The position numbers and the translations under genes are program-made. Of a stretch of DNA of 9,573 bases, positions 1 to 8,012 are shown in pieces. The notes below the pieces were generated by a model. The model saw only the letters and a program-made list of their open reading frames with translations. It did not search any database and had not been told where the DNA came from. The stretch's first letter is position 1. Each line of letters opens with the position of its first letter. Origin of the DNA: an uncultured Xanthobacteraceae bacterium (GTDB taxonomy: Bacteria > Pseudomonadota > Alphaproteobacteria > Rhizobiales > Xanthobacteraceae); NCBI GenBank assembly GCA_955652925.1, contig CATPCO010000217.1, positions 1 to 9,573 of the forward strand, in the 5' to 3' direction.

Positions 1-371
1 AGCTGCTGAGCGATCGATTCTGCCACCAACTGCGCATCGAGCTCGGGTTTCCTGATCTCCACAATATTGATCACGACGTCGGATTTCGTGAGATTGGCGA
101 CCTTGCGCCGGAGCTTCTCGATGTCGGCGCCTTTTTTGCCGATCACCACACCAGGGCGGGCCGACTGAACGGTCACACGGCACTTCTTGTGCGGCCGCTC
201 GATGACGATCTTCGAGACCGCCGCCTGCTTGAGGTCCTTCATCAGCTCCTTGCGGATCTTCATGTCCTCATGCAGCAGCTCGCCGTATTCGTTCTTGCCG
301 GAATACCAGCGCGAATCCCAGGTGCGATTGATGCCGAGCCGCAAACCGATGGGGTTGACCTTTTGACCCAT
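1..371 (-). CDS. rpsC: 30S ribosomal protein S3, N-terminal 123 residues (cut by window edge)
   Basis: S3 sits at the mRNA entry site of the 30S subunit and contributes to its helicase activity. The reading frame starts at the ATG at 371-369 with MGQKVNPIGLRLGI, the usual S3 opening, and stays open to base 1. The family is about 205-240 aa, so roughly half is present. The type-2 KH domain is visible, with its nucleic-acid-binding loop VIGKKG at residues 76-81 following the S3 signature SKIVIERP. The start lies 11 bases after the rplV stop, and the spacer carries a good Shine-Dalgarno (AGAGGAG) about 6 bases upstream of the ATG. It is the last gene of the S10 group seen here; rplP and rpmC would be expected beyond base 1. 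Identification is certain; the C-terminal half cannot be judged. Confidence 0.98.
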   Translation of the reverse strand, partial: MGQKVNPIGLRLGINRTWDSRWYSGKNEYGELLHEDMKIRKELMKDLKQAAVSKIVIERPHKKCRVTVQSARPGVVIGKKGADIEKLRRKVANLTKSDVVINIVEIRKPELDAQLVAESIAQQ

Positions 372-382
372 TCTCCACTCCT

Positions 383-766
383 CTAAGAGACCGCAGCCTC
401 ACCCTCGCGCACCACAATGGTCAGGTTCGCGAAGGGTTTGAGAATCCGGCTCATGCGGCCACGGCCGCGAGCATGAAAGCGTTTTATCACGAGCGCCTTT
501 CCGACATGCGCCTGCGCGACGATAAGCTCGTCGACGTCGAGCTGATGATTGTTCTCGGCGTTCGCAATCGCCGATTCCAGGCATTTGCGCACGTCGCGTG
601 CCGTGCGCTTGCGCGAGAACTCGAGATCGGCGAGCGCCGCTGAAACCTTCTTGCCGCGAATGAGCTGGGCGAGAAGATTGAGCTTCTGAGGGCTCACCCT
701 CAGCATGCGGGCCACTGCTTTTGCCTCGTTCTCGGCAAGCGCGCGAGCGCGCGTTTTCTTGCCCAT
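383..766 (-). CDS. rplV: 50S ribosomal protein L22
   Basis: L22 binds 23S rRNA and lines the narrow part of the peptide exit tunnel with its long beta-hairpin, close to where macrolides bind. The protein is 127 aa, within the usual bacterial range of 110-130. It shows the family core VSPQKLNLLAQLIRGKKV near residues 24-41, the central NAENNHQLD stretch, and the tunnel hairpin with the basic run RFHARGRGRMSRI around residues 94-106. The ATG at 766-764 follows the rpsS stop by 15 bases and has GGGAG as its ribosome binding site. The stop is TAG at 385-383. Nothing is unusual; I see no obvious deletion or duplication in the hairpin of the kind linked to macrolide resistance. Confidence 0.98.
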   Translation of the reverse strand: MGKKTRARALAENEAKAVARMLRVSPQKLNLLAQLIRGKKVSAALADLEFSRKRTARDVRKCLESAIANAENNHQLDVDELIVAQAHVGKALVIKRFHARGRGRMSRILKPFANLTIVVREGEAAVS

Positions 767-781
767 TTGCGTCTCCCGTTG

Positions 782-1132
782 CTACCCGCCCGTCCCCGGC
801 GAAGCAGCCGGCGCCGCGGCTGCGCTCGCTGCGGCGCCAGGAGCTGCCGGCCCCGTCGCACGCTTGGCCTTTCGATCGGAGGAATGTCCGTAGAATACCC
901 GTGTCGGCGAGAACTCTCCGAACTTATGCCCGACCATCTCCTCGGTCACCAAGACCGGAATATGCTTCTGCCCGTTGTAGACACCGAAGGTCAGGCCCAC
1001 GAATTGCGGCAGTATGGTCGAGCGTCGGCTCCAGATCCGGATCATCTCATGGCGTCCCGACGCGCGCGTAGCTTCCGCCTTCTTGAGCAGATAGCCGTCG
1101 ACGAAAGGACCTTTCCAAATCGAACGTGCCAT
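782..1132 (-). CDS. rpsS: 30S ribosomal protein S19 with a low-complexity C-terminal tail
   Basis: S19 lies in the 30S head, forms a pair with S13 and contacts the A-site tRNA and the intersubunit bridge. The conserved body is residues 1 to about 91: MARSIWKGPFVDGYLLKKAE, RRSTILPQFVG, and the C-terminal family motif GHKFGEFSPTR at residues 68-78 followed by YGHSSDRKAKR. S19 normally ends near residue 92. Here it runs on to 116 with a tail of almost only Ala, Gly, Pro, Ser and Thr (residues 92-116, bases 859-785). The tail is in frame and ends in TAG at 784-782, 15 bases before rplV. The start is 12 bases after the rplB stop with only a weak GGGAT-like binding site, so translational coupling to rplB is likely. 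Identity is certain; the tail's function is unknown. Confidence 0.98.
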   Translation of the reverse strand: MARSIWKGPFVDGYLLKKAEATRASGRHEMIRIWSRRSTILPQFVGLTFGVYNGQKHIPVLVTEEMVGHKFGEFSPTRVFYGHSSDRKAKRATGPAAPGAAASAAAAPAASPGTGG

Positions 1133-1144
1133 GATGCGATCCCG

Positions 1145-1978
1145 TTACTTCTTGCGCGCGTGGCGGCTTGCGATGATGAACTTGCCGGTGGATTTGTTAT
1201 TACGCGTCTTCTTCCCCTTGGTTGGGAAGCCCCATGGCGTCACCGGATGGCGCCCACCGGACGTGCGCCCTTCGCCGCCGCCGTGAGGATGATCAATGGG
1301 GTTCATGGACACGCCGCGATTGTGCGGCATGCGCCCCATCCAGCGCTTGCGCCCCGCCTTGCCGATCGAAATGTTCATATTGTCGGGGTTCGAGACTGCG
1401 CCGATCGTAGCCATGCAGCGCCCATGCACGAGGCGCTGCTCGGCGGAGTTGAGACGCAAGATCACATACTCGCCGTCCCGCCCAACGATCTGGGCATAGG
1501 CACCGGCCGAACGCGCAATCTGGCCGCCCTTGCCAATCTTGATTTCGATATTGTGCACGATGGTGCCAATAGGAATGTTGCCGGCGGGCATCGCATTGCC
1601 GGGCTTCACATCCACATGCTCGCCTGAAACCACTGTATCGCCGGGCGCGAGCCGTTGTGGCGCGAGGATATAGGCAAGCTCCCCGTCCTCGTACTTGACC
1701 AGAGCGATGAAGCCGGTGCGGTTCGGGTCATATTCGATGCGCTCGACCTTGGCAGGCACATCGAATTTCCGGCGCTTGAAGTCGATGTTGCGATACGTCT
1801 TCTTGTGGCCGCCACCCCGAAACCGCACAGTGATGCGGCCATTGTTGTTGCGTCCGCCGGTCGAGATCTTTCCCTCGGTCAGCGACTTGACCGGCGTGCC
1901 GCGGTAGAGTCCGGCCCGATCCACCAGCACGAGCTGGCGCTGGCTGGGCGTGACCGGATTGTAGGATTTGAGTGCCAT
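1145..1978 (-). CDS. rplB: 50S ribosomal protein L2
   Basis: L2 is a primary 23S rRNA-binding protein needed for subunit joining and for the structure of the peptidyl transferase region. The protein is 277 aa, normal for alphaproteobacteria. It starts MALKSYNPVTPSQRQ, has the RNA-binding SH3-like/OB-fold body (for example GRITVRFRGGGHKK at 47-60 and GNIPIGTIVHNIE at 133-145), and carries the catalytic-centre signature MNPIDHPHGGGEG, where His230 corresponds to the essential E. coli His229. The basic tail KGKKTRNN...ASRHARKK is intact. The ATG at 1978-1976 is 14 bases after the rplW stop, with GGGAAAG as a possible ribosome binding site. The stop is TAA at 1147-1145. No anomaly was seen. Confidence 0.98.
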   Translation of the reverse strand: MALKSYNPVTPSQRQLVLVDRAGLYRGTPVKSLTEGKISTGGRNNNGRITVRFRGGGHKKTYRNIDFKRRKFDVPAKVERIEYDPNRTGFIALVKYEDGELAYILAPQRLAPGDTVVSGEHVDVKPGNAMPAGNIPIGTIVHNIEIKIGKGGQIARSAGAYAQIVGRDGEYVILRLNSAEQRLVHGRCMATIGAVSNPDNMNISIGKAGRKRWMGRMPHNRGVSMNPIDHPHGGGEGRTSGGRHPVTPWGFPTKGKKTRNNKSTGKFIIASRHARKK

Positions 1979-1992
1979 GGCGCCGCTTTCCC

Positions 1993-2292
1993 TCAGAGAC
2001 CGGTGGTCACGTCGATGCGGTGACCCTCTTCGAGCGTCACGATCGCCCGCTTGACCTCCGACTGCTCCCCCACGCTTCCTTTGACGGCTTTGACCTTGCC
2101 TTTGCGGATATGCGTGTTGACACTCTTGACCTTCACGTCAAAGAGCTTCTCGACCGCCTCTTTGATCTGCGGCTTGGTTGCATGCCTGGCAACCTTGAAC
2201 ATCACCTGGTTGCGGTCCGAGGCGATGGTCGCCTTCTCGGTAATCACCGGCGAAACAATGACATCATAATGGCGCGGATCGGTGGTGCTCAT
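1993..2292 (-). CDS. rplW: 50S ribosomal protein L23
   Basis: L23 binds domain III of 23S rRNA at the mouth of the exit tunnel and is the docking point for trigger factor and SRP. At 99 aa it has the normal bacterial length. Recognisable family parts are VIVSPVITEKAT near residues 11-22, the FKVARHATKPQIKEAVEKLFDVKV segment around 32-55, and the NTHIRKGK loop that extends along the tunnel exit. Its ATG (2292-2290) overlaps the rplD stop in the 4-base ATGA arrangement at 2292-2289, so its translation is very probably coupled to that of L4. The stop is TGA at 1995-1993. Confidence 0.98.
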   Translation of the reverse strand: MSTTDPRHYDVIVSPVITEKATIASDRNQVMFKVARHATKPQIKEAVEKLFDVKVKSVNTHIRKGKVKAVKGSVGEQSEVKRAIVTLEEGHRIDVTTGL

Positions 2293-2909
2293 TTCAGCCG
2301 CGCCTCCAAGGTGTCGAGCGCAGACTTGGTCAGCACCAGAGTCTGACGCCGCAAGATGTCGTAAACGTTGATCCCCTGTATCGGCAGGACATCGATGTTC
2401 TGAATATTGCGCGCGGCAAGCGCGAAATTTGCATCGATCTCGGTGCCATCGATGATCAGCGCGCTGGTCAGGCCGAGCTTCGCAAAATTGGTCCGCAGCT
2501 CCTTGGTTTTCCCATCCTTTAGATTTGCCTTGTCGAGCACAATGATGCCGCCGTCGCGTGCTTTGGCGGAAAGCGCATGCTTGAGCGCGAGCGCCCGCAC
2601 TTTCTTGGGCAGGCCGATTGCATGACTGCGCGGCGTCGGACCAAATGACCTGCCGCCGCCGCGGAAGAGATTGACTTTGCGCGGTCCATGGCGCGCGGAC
2701 CCCGTTCCCTTCTGACGGTACAACTTCTTGCCGGTGAGACTGATCTCGCTCCGATTCTTGACGTCATGGGTGCCGCGCTGGCGCTTGGCGAGCTGCCAGC
2801 GCACGCAGCGGTGAAGAATATCGGTGCGCGGCTCAAGGCCGAAGATTGCAGCTGGCAAATCGACCGAGCCTGCCTCGGTACCTTCGAGCGTGAGAATCTT
2901 GAGCTCCAT
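2289..2909 (-). CDS. rplD: 50S ribosomal protein L4
   Basis: L4 binds 23S rRNA domain I and extends a loop into the peptide exit tunnel opposite L22; in gammaproteobacteria it also represses the S10 operon. The protein is 206 aa, the usual alphaproteobacterial size. It starts MELKILTLEGTEAGSVDLP and contains GTHDVKNRSE (46-55), the tunnel loop KKLYRQKGTGSARHG to FRGGGRSFGP (61-91), and the C-terminal domain ending NVYDILRRQTLVLTKSAL. I chose the ATG at 2909-2907 over an upstream in-frame ATG at 2963 because family alignment begins at MELK and the gene then starts 1 base after the rplC stop (TGA, A, ATG). The 3' end overlaps rplW by 4 bases. No sequence was found that would mark an L4 autoregulatory leader. 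Confidence 0.98.
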   Translation of the reverse strand: MELKILTLEGTEAGSVDLPAAIFGLEPRTDILHRCVRWQLAKRQRGTHDVKNRSEISLTGKKLYRQKGTGSARHGPRKVNLFRGGGRSFGPTPRSHAIGLPKKVRALALKHALSAKARDGGIIVLDKANLKDGKTKELRTNFAKLGLTSALIIDGTEIDANFALAARNIQNIDVLPIQGINVYDILRRQTLVLTKSALDTLEARLK

Positions 2910-2910
2910 T

Positions 2911-3657
2911 TCAGGCGCCCTCCCGTGCGTCCGGCGCAGGCTTCTCGGAAGCCTGTTCCTCACCCGCCGCGGACTGTGCCTCCGGCATGCGGAATTTTCC
3001 CGGCTTGGGAGCGCCCTCCGGCAATTTCTTTTTCACCGCGTCGCGCAGTGTTATCCACCCGCCTTTGTTGCCGGGAACGGCGCCCTCGACCAGAACGAGG
3101 CCGCGCTCCACATCGGTCTGCACCACCCGCAGGTTGAGTGTCGTCACGCGCTCCGTTCCCAGGTGGCCGGCCATTTTCTTGTTCTTGAAGGTTCTACCGG
3201 GATCCTGACGCCCGCCGGTCGAGCCATGGGAACGGTGCGATATGGAAACGCCATGGGAAGCGCGCAGGCCGGCGAAATTCCAACGCTTCATGGCGCCGGC
3301 GAAACCCTTGCCAATTGAAATGCCGGTGACGTCGACGAATTGTCCGGCGACAAAATGATCGGCCGTAATCTCGGCGCCGACCGGAATGAGGTCGTCCTCC
3401 TCGACGCGGAACTCGGCAAGTCTTCGCTTCGGCTCGACTTTGGCCACCGCGAAATGCCCGCGCTCGGCCTTGGGCAGATTGTTGGTCTTGCGCAGGCCGG
3501 AGCCGAGCTGCAGGGCCACATATCCATTCCTGTCCTTTGTGCGGTGCGCAATCACCTGGCAATTGGCAAGCCGCAGCACAGTCACGGGCACGTGCTCGCC
3601 CGCCTCGGTGAAGACGCGCGTCATGCCCATTTTCTGTGCGATCACCCCGGAACGCAT
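2911..3657 (-). CDS. rplC: 50S ribosomal protein L3 with acidic/Ala-rich C-terminal extension
   Basis: L3 is an assembly-initiating 23S rRNA-binding protein whose loop reaches towards the peptidyl transferase centre. I start it at the ATG at 3657-3655 (MRSGVIAQKMGMTRVF, the usual alphaproteobacterial opening) rather than the in-frame ATG at 3723, which would run back into rpsJ. That gives 248 aa. The conserved loop SHRSHGSTGGRQDPGR at residues 140-155 includes Gln151, equivalent to E. coli Gln150, the residue methylated by PrmB, and is followed by FKNKKMAGHLG. The core ends near residue 212; residues 213-248 form a tail rich in Ala, Glu and Pro. Such tails are common in alphaproteobacterial L3. 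The gene lies 25 bases after rpsJ, with AGGA and GAGGG as possible binding sites, and 1 base before rplD. Confidence 0.98.
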   Translation of the reverse strand: MRSGVIAQKMGMTRVFTEAGEHVPVTVLRLANCQVIAHRTKDRNGYVALQLGSGLRKTNNLPKAERGHFAVAKVEPKRRLAEFRVEEDDLIPVGAEITADHFVAGQFVDVTGISIGKGFAGAMKRWNFAGLRASHGVSISHRSHGSTGGRQDPGRTFKNKKMAGHLGTERVTTLNLRVVQTDVERGLVLVEGAVPGNKGGWITLRDAVKKKLPEGAPKPGKFRMPEAQSAAGEEQASEKPAPDAREGA

Positions 3658-3682
3658 GGCCCTCAATCCTGTGCAATAATCT

Positions 3683-3991
3683 TCAGAGTTTGATCTCGAC
3701 GTCGACCCCCGCCGCGAGATCAAGCTTCATCAGCGCGTCGACGGTCTGCGGGGTGGGATCAACGATATCGAGAAGGCGCTTGTGGGTGCGCATCTCGAAT
3801 TGCTCGCGGCTCTTCTTGTCGATGTGCGGGGAGCGGTTGACCGTGAATTTCTCGATCCTGGTCGGCAACGGAATGGGTCCGCGGACCTGCGCTCCGGTTC
3901 GCTTGGCCGTGGCTACGATCTCGCGCGTCGAGGCATCCAGGATACGGTGATCGAATGCCTTGAGCCGGATGCGGATGTTCTGTCCGTTCAT
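3683..3991 (-). CDS. rpsJ: 30S ribosomal protein S10 (NusE)
   Basis: S10 is a 30S head protein and, with NusB, part of the transcription antitermination complex. The 102-aa sequence is essentially a textbook Rhizobiales S10: MNGQNIRIRLKAFDHRILD, the extended ribosomal loop with RGPIPLPTRIEKFTVNRSPHIDKKSREQFEMRTHKRL (about residues 37-73), and a C terminus ending DLAAGVDVEIKL. The start is therefore secure. The stop is TGA at 3685-3683, 25 bases before rplC. What is odd is the region just upstream: the mRNA reads GUCCUCCGAAUCAA before AUG, with no purine-rich Shine-Dalgarno, and CCUCC there resembles the anti-Shine-Dalgarno itself. The 122-base spacer to tuf is mostly an inverted heptamer repeat (separate entry). 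Confidence 0.98.
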   Translation of the reverse strand: MNGQNIRIRLKAFDHRILDASTREIVATAKRTGAQVRGPIPLPTRIEKFTVNRSPHIDKKSREQFEMRTHKRLLDIVDPTPQTVDALMKLDLAAGVDVEIKL

Positions 3992-3998
3992 TTGATTC

Positions 3999-4112
3999 GG
4001 AGGACAGACGACAGAGGACGGAGGACGGATTCAAACTACGTCTGAAACCACCTGCGCTCCTACATCTGCCCTGCGTCCTCCTCTGTCCTCTGTCACCCGT
4101 CTGCTGTCGTCC
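3999..4112. repeat. Inverted heptamer-repeat arms filling the tuf-rpsJ spacer
   Basis: On the plus strand the left arm is four direct 7-mers at 3999-4026: GGAGGAC, AGACGAC, AGAGGAC, GGAGGAC. The right arm has the complementary theme: GTCCTCC (4075-4081), TCT, then GTCCTCT, GTCACCC, GTCTGCT and GTCGTCC (4085-4112). The arms pair as a stem: 4010-4019 with 4085-4094 (10 bp) and 4020-4027 with 4074-4081 (8 bp), separated only by the 3-base TCT bulge. A further 5 bp forms between 4005-4009 and 4099-4103. The loop is about 46 bases (4028-4073). The right arm ends one base before the tuf stop codon and the left arm ends 7 bases before the rpsJ start. There is no T-tract after the stem in either direction, so it does not look like a simple intrinsic terminator. 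Its origin as a dispersed repeat is an inference. Confidence 0.85.
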
Positions 4113-4113
4113 G

Positions 4114-5322
<1,209 letters not shown>

Positions 5323-5367
5323 GGGACTCTCCGTTTCGGTCCTCGCGTGAGCTCTCGGGTTTGAATG

Positions 5368-7440
5368 TCAGGCGAACTTCGCCTGGATCTCGGCGGCAAC
5401 CGCCGAGGGAACCTGTTCATAGTGGTCGAATTGCATGGTGAACGTGGCGCGGCCCTGTGACATGGAGCGCAGATTGCTGACGTAGCCGAACATATTCGCG
5501 AGCGGCACCATGGCATTGACCACATTGGCGTTGCCGCGCATGTCCTGACCCTGAATATGTCCGCGCCGGGAATTGAGGTCCCCGATCACCGAGCCGGTAT
5601 ATTCTTCGGGTGTAACCACTTCCACTTTCATGATCGGCTCGAGCAGGACCGATCCGCCTTTCTGCAACGCCTCGCGCAATGCTGCCCGCGCGCAGATTTC
5701 GAACGCGAGCGCCGAGGAGTCGACATCGTGATAGGCGCCGTCGATCAGAGTGACTTTCAGGTCGACCACCGGAAACCCTGCGAGCACCCCCGAGCCCAGC
5801 ACCGATTCAAGACCTTTTTCGACGCCCGGGATGTATTCCTTGGGCACCGTTCCCCCGACTACGGAATTCGCGAATTCGAATCCGCCGGCGGGCGGCAGCG
5901 GTTCGGCGACGATCTTGATGCGCGCGAACTGACCGGCGCCGCCGGTCTGTTTCTTGTGCGTGTGGTCCACCGTCACCGGTCGCGTGATCTTCTCGCGATA
6001 GGCCACCTGTGGGGCGCCGATATTGGCATCCACCTTGTAGGTGCGCTTGAGAATGTCGACCTTGATGTCGAGATGGAGCTCGCCCATTCCCTTGATGATG
6101 GTCTGACCCGATTCCGGATCGGTCGCGACACGGAACGAAGGGTCCTCAGTGACGAGCTTCGCCAGCGCGACACCAAGCTTCTCCTGGTCCGCCTTCGATT
6201 TCGGCTCGATGGCGATCTCAATCACCGGCTCGGGAAATTCCATCTTCTCCAGGATCACCGGATTCTGCTGGTCGCAAAGAGTATCGCCGGTTCGCACCTC
6301 TCTTAGCCCGGCAAGCGCCACGATATCGCCCGCGTAGGCCTCCTTGATATCCTCGCGGTTATTCGCGTGCATCAACAGCATGCGCCCGATCCGCTCTCTG
6401 CGTTCTTTGCTCGAATTGAGAACGCCGGTACCGCTTTCCAGCCGCCCGGAATAGATGCGGCAGAAGGTGATGGTGCCGACGAAGGGATCATCCATGATCT
6501 TGAACGCGAGCATCGCCAGCGGCTCGCTGTCCGAAGCCTTGCGCTCGACCTCGTTACCCTTGCTGTCGATACCCTTGATCGGTGGCACATCGAGCGGCGA
6601 CGGCAGATAGTCGACGACCGCATCGAGCAGAGGCTGCACCCCTTTGTTCTTGAATGCGGAGCCGGCGAGCACCGGGAAGAACGTCCCGCTCAGAACGCCT
6701 TTGCGGATCAGGCGCTTGAGCGTCGCCTCGTCGGGCTCCTTGCCGTCGAGATAGGCGGCCATCGCTTCATCGTCGAGCTCGACCGCCGCTTCGATCATTT
6801 TTTCGCGATATTCCTTGGCCTGGTCCAGCAAATCGGCTGGAATCTCGACGTCATGATAGTTGGCGCCGAGCGACTCGTCGTCCCACACGACGCCTTTCAT
6901 GCGAACCAGGTCGATGATGCCTTTGAACTGCTGCTCGGCGCCAATGGGCAGCTGGACTGCTACCGGCTTTGCTCCGAGCCGTTCGACAATGTCTTTGAGG
7001 CACTGAAAGAAGTCCGCTCCGACCTTGTCCATCTTGTTGCAGAACACGATGCGGGGAACCTTGTATTTGTCGCCTTGGCGCCAGACCGTCTCGGTCTGCG
7101 GTTCCACACCTTGGTTGCTGTCGAGCACGCACACGGCGCCATCGAGCACGCGCAGGCTGCGCTCCACTTCAATCGTGAAGTCGACGTGTCCGGGCGTATC
7201 GATGATGTTGAGCCGCTTGTTGTTCCAGAACGCGGTCGTGGCCGCGGACGTGATTGTTATGCCGCGTTCCTGCTCCTGCTCCATCCAGTCCATGGTGGCC
7301 GCGCCCTCATGGACCTCGCCGATCTTGTGGCTCTTGCCGGTATAATAAAGGATCCGCTCGGTGGTCGTGGTCTTGCCGGCATCGATGTGTGCCATGATGC
7401 CGAAGTTGCGATAATCCTGAATGGGATGGGTGCGGGGCAT
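5368..7440 (-). CDS. fusA: Translation elongation factor EF-G
   Basis: EF-G is the GTPase that drives translocation of tRNA and mRNA and, with RRF, recycles ribosomes. The 690-aa protein is full length and typical of Rhizobiales. Visible GTPase motifs are G1 AHIDAGKT (17-24), G2 RGITI (59-63), G3 DTPGH (81-85), G4 NKMD (135-138) and G5 GSAFKNKG. Downstream come domain II (DPFVGTITFCRIYSG), domain III (GMGELHLDIKVDILKR), domain IV (KKQTGGAGQFARIKI, VPKEYIPGVEKG) and domain V (GDLNSRRGHIQGQD). The ATG at 7440-7438 (MPRTHPIQDYRNFGI) matches the family start. The frame is open up to an ATG at 7569, but that extension overlaps rpsG and looks like nothing known. The gene is 34 bases after rpsG, with only a weak GAGA binding site, and 45 bases before tuf. 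Its ordinary character contrasts with the odd tuf. Confidence 0.98.
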   Translation of the reverse strand: MPRTHPIQDYRNFGIMAHIDAGKTTTTERILYYTGKSHKIGEVHEGAATMDWMEQEQERGITITSAATTAFWNNKRLNIIDTPGHVDFTIEVERSLRVLDGAVCVLDSNQGVEPQTETVWRQGDKYKVPRIVFCNKMDKVGADFFQCLKDIVERLGAKPVAVQLPIGAEQQFKGIIDLVRMKGVVWDDESLGANYHDVEIPADLLDQAKEYREKMIEAAVELDDEAMAAYLDGKEPDEATLKRLIRKGVLSGTFFPVLAGSAFKNKGVQPLLDAVVDYLPSPLDVPPIKGIDSKGNEVERKASDSEPLAMLAFKIMDDPFVGTITFCRIYSGRLESGTGVLNSSKERRERIGRMLLMHANNREDIKEAYAGDIVALAGLREVRTGDTLCDQQNPVILEKMEFPEPVIEIAIEPKSKADQEKLGVALAKLVTEDPSFRVATDPESGQTIIKGMGELHLDIKVDILKRTYKVDANIGAPQVAYREKITRPVTVDHTHKKQTGGAGQFARIKIVAEPLPPAGGFEFANSVVGGTVPKEYIPGVEKGLESVLGSGVLAGFPVVDLKVTLIDGAYHDVDSSALAFEICARAALREALQKGGSVLLEPIMKVEVVTPEEYTGSVIGDLNSRRGHIQGQDMRGNANVVNAMVPLANMFGYVSNLRSMSQGRATFTMQFDHYEQVPSAVAAEIQAKFA

Positions 7441-7474
7441 GGAAATCTCGGTCGTTATGTTCTGTGGCCCGCCT

Positions 7475-7945
7475 TCACCAACGGTAATGGGAGAACGCCC
7501 GGTTGGCCTCGGCCATGCGGTGCGTATCCTCACGTTTCTTGACCGCGTTTCCGCGGCTGTTGGATGCATCGAGCAGCTCGGCCGACAAGCGCTCGGTCAT
7601 GGTCTTTTCGTTGCGCTCGCGCGCCGCCGCGATGATCCATCGGATGCCAAGCGCTTGCCGCCGGGTCAAGCGCACTTCGACGGGGACTTGATACGTCGCG
7701 CCGCCCACGCGTCGCGAGCGAACCTCGATTGAGGGCATGACATTGCCGAGCGCCTGCTCGAACACCGAAACCGGGTTCTGCTTCGTCTTTGACTCAATGA
7801 TTTCGAGCGCGCCATAGACAATGCCCTCGGCCACCGACTTCTTGCCGGCGCGCATGACCGAGTTCATGAATTTCGAGACCACGACATTCCCGTATTTCGG
7901 ATCCGGGTTGATCTCGCGTTTTTCGGCGCTGTGGCGGCGGGACAT
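7475..7945 (-). CDS. rpsG: 30S ribosomal protein S7
   Basis: S7 nucleates assembly of the 30S head and lies at the mRNA exit and E site; in E. coli it is also the translational repressor of the str operon. The protein is 156 aa, the standard length. It opens MSRRHSAEKREINPDPKYGN, contains SKFMNSVMRAGKKSVAEGIVYGAL, the RNA-contacting VRSRRVGGATYQVPVEV (about 75-91) and RWIIAAARER, and ends RMAEANRAFSHYRW. The ATG at 7945-7943 has a good AAAGGA binding site about 7 bases upstream. The start lies 49 bases after the rpsL stop. Half of the rpsL-end hairpin falls in that spacer, so the spacer is a plausible control point for S7 production; this is an inference. Confidence 0.98.
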   Translation of the reverse strand: MSRRHSAEKREINPDPKYGNVVVSKFMNSVMRAGKKSVAEGIVYGALEIIESKTKQNPVSVFEQALGNVMPSIEVRSRRVGGATYQVPVEVRLTRRQALGIRWIIAAARERNEKTMTERLSAELLDASNSRGNAVKKREDTHRMAEANRAFSHYRW

Positions 7946-7980
7946 CGGCTCGTCCTTTGCTCTTCTTTCCTTGGCTCAAC

Positions 7981-8012
7981 GCAAAACGACCCAATCACTT
8001 GGGTCGTTTTGC
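7981..8012 (-). promoter_or_regulatory. Perfect 14-bp hairpin spanning the rpsL stop codon
   Basis: On the plus strand GCAAAACGACCCAA (7981-7994) and TTGGGTCGTTTTGC (7999-8012) are exact reverse complements, separated by TCAC. In the rpsL-rpsG mRNA this is a 14-bp stem closed by a GUGA loop, a GNRA-type tetraloop, with the UGA stop of rpsL inside the loop. The 5' arm encodes the conserved S12 end AKRPK, so the downstream arm is the part free to match it. The stem has A-rich and U-rich ends like a bidirectional terminator, but only UUUU lies within the stem and GCGUUGAG follows, so strong termination is doubtful. It may act in attenuation, RNA processing, or S7 control of rpsG. The structure is certain by base pairing; the function is a guess. 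Confidence 0.7.

Noticed and set aside
3658..3723. Upstream starts for rplC (3723) and, likewise, rplD (2963)
   Set aside because: Both extensions run back into the preceding gene, and family alignments begin at MRSGVIAQK and MELKILTLEG.
5864..5877. Perfect palindrome GAATTCGCGAATTC inside fusA
   Set aside because: It encodes an ordinary part of EF-G domain IV and has no loop or flanking structure; chance is a sufficient explanation.
6367..7542. Long plus-strand open frames opposite fusA, tuf (4180-4986) and rpsS/rplB (767-1627)
   Set aside because: They are exactly opposite highly conserved genes in GC-rich DNA, have no recognisable domains and are explained by codon bias of the real genes.
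7441..7569. In-frame upstream start of fusA at 7569
   Set aside because: It would overlap the end of rpsG, and EF-G homologues start at the MPR-like residue encoded at 7440.
7981..8012. Reading the rpsL-end hairpin as an intrinsic terminator
   Set aside because: No run of U follows the stem, and termination there would cut off rpsG and fusA; at most partial attenuation is plausible.
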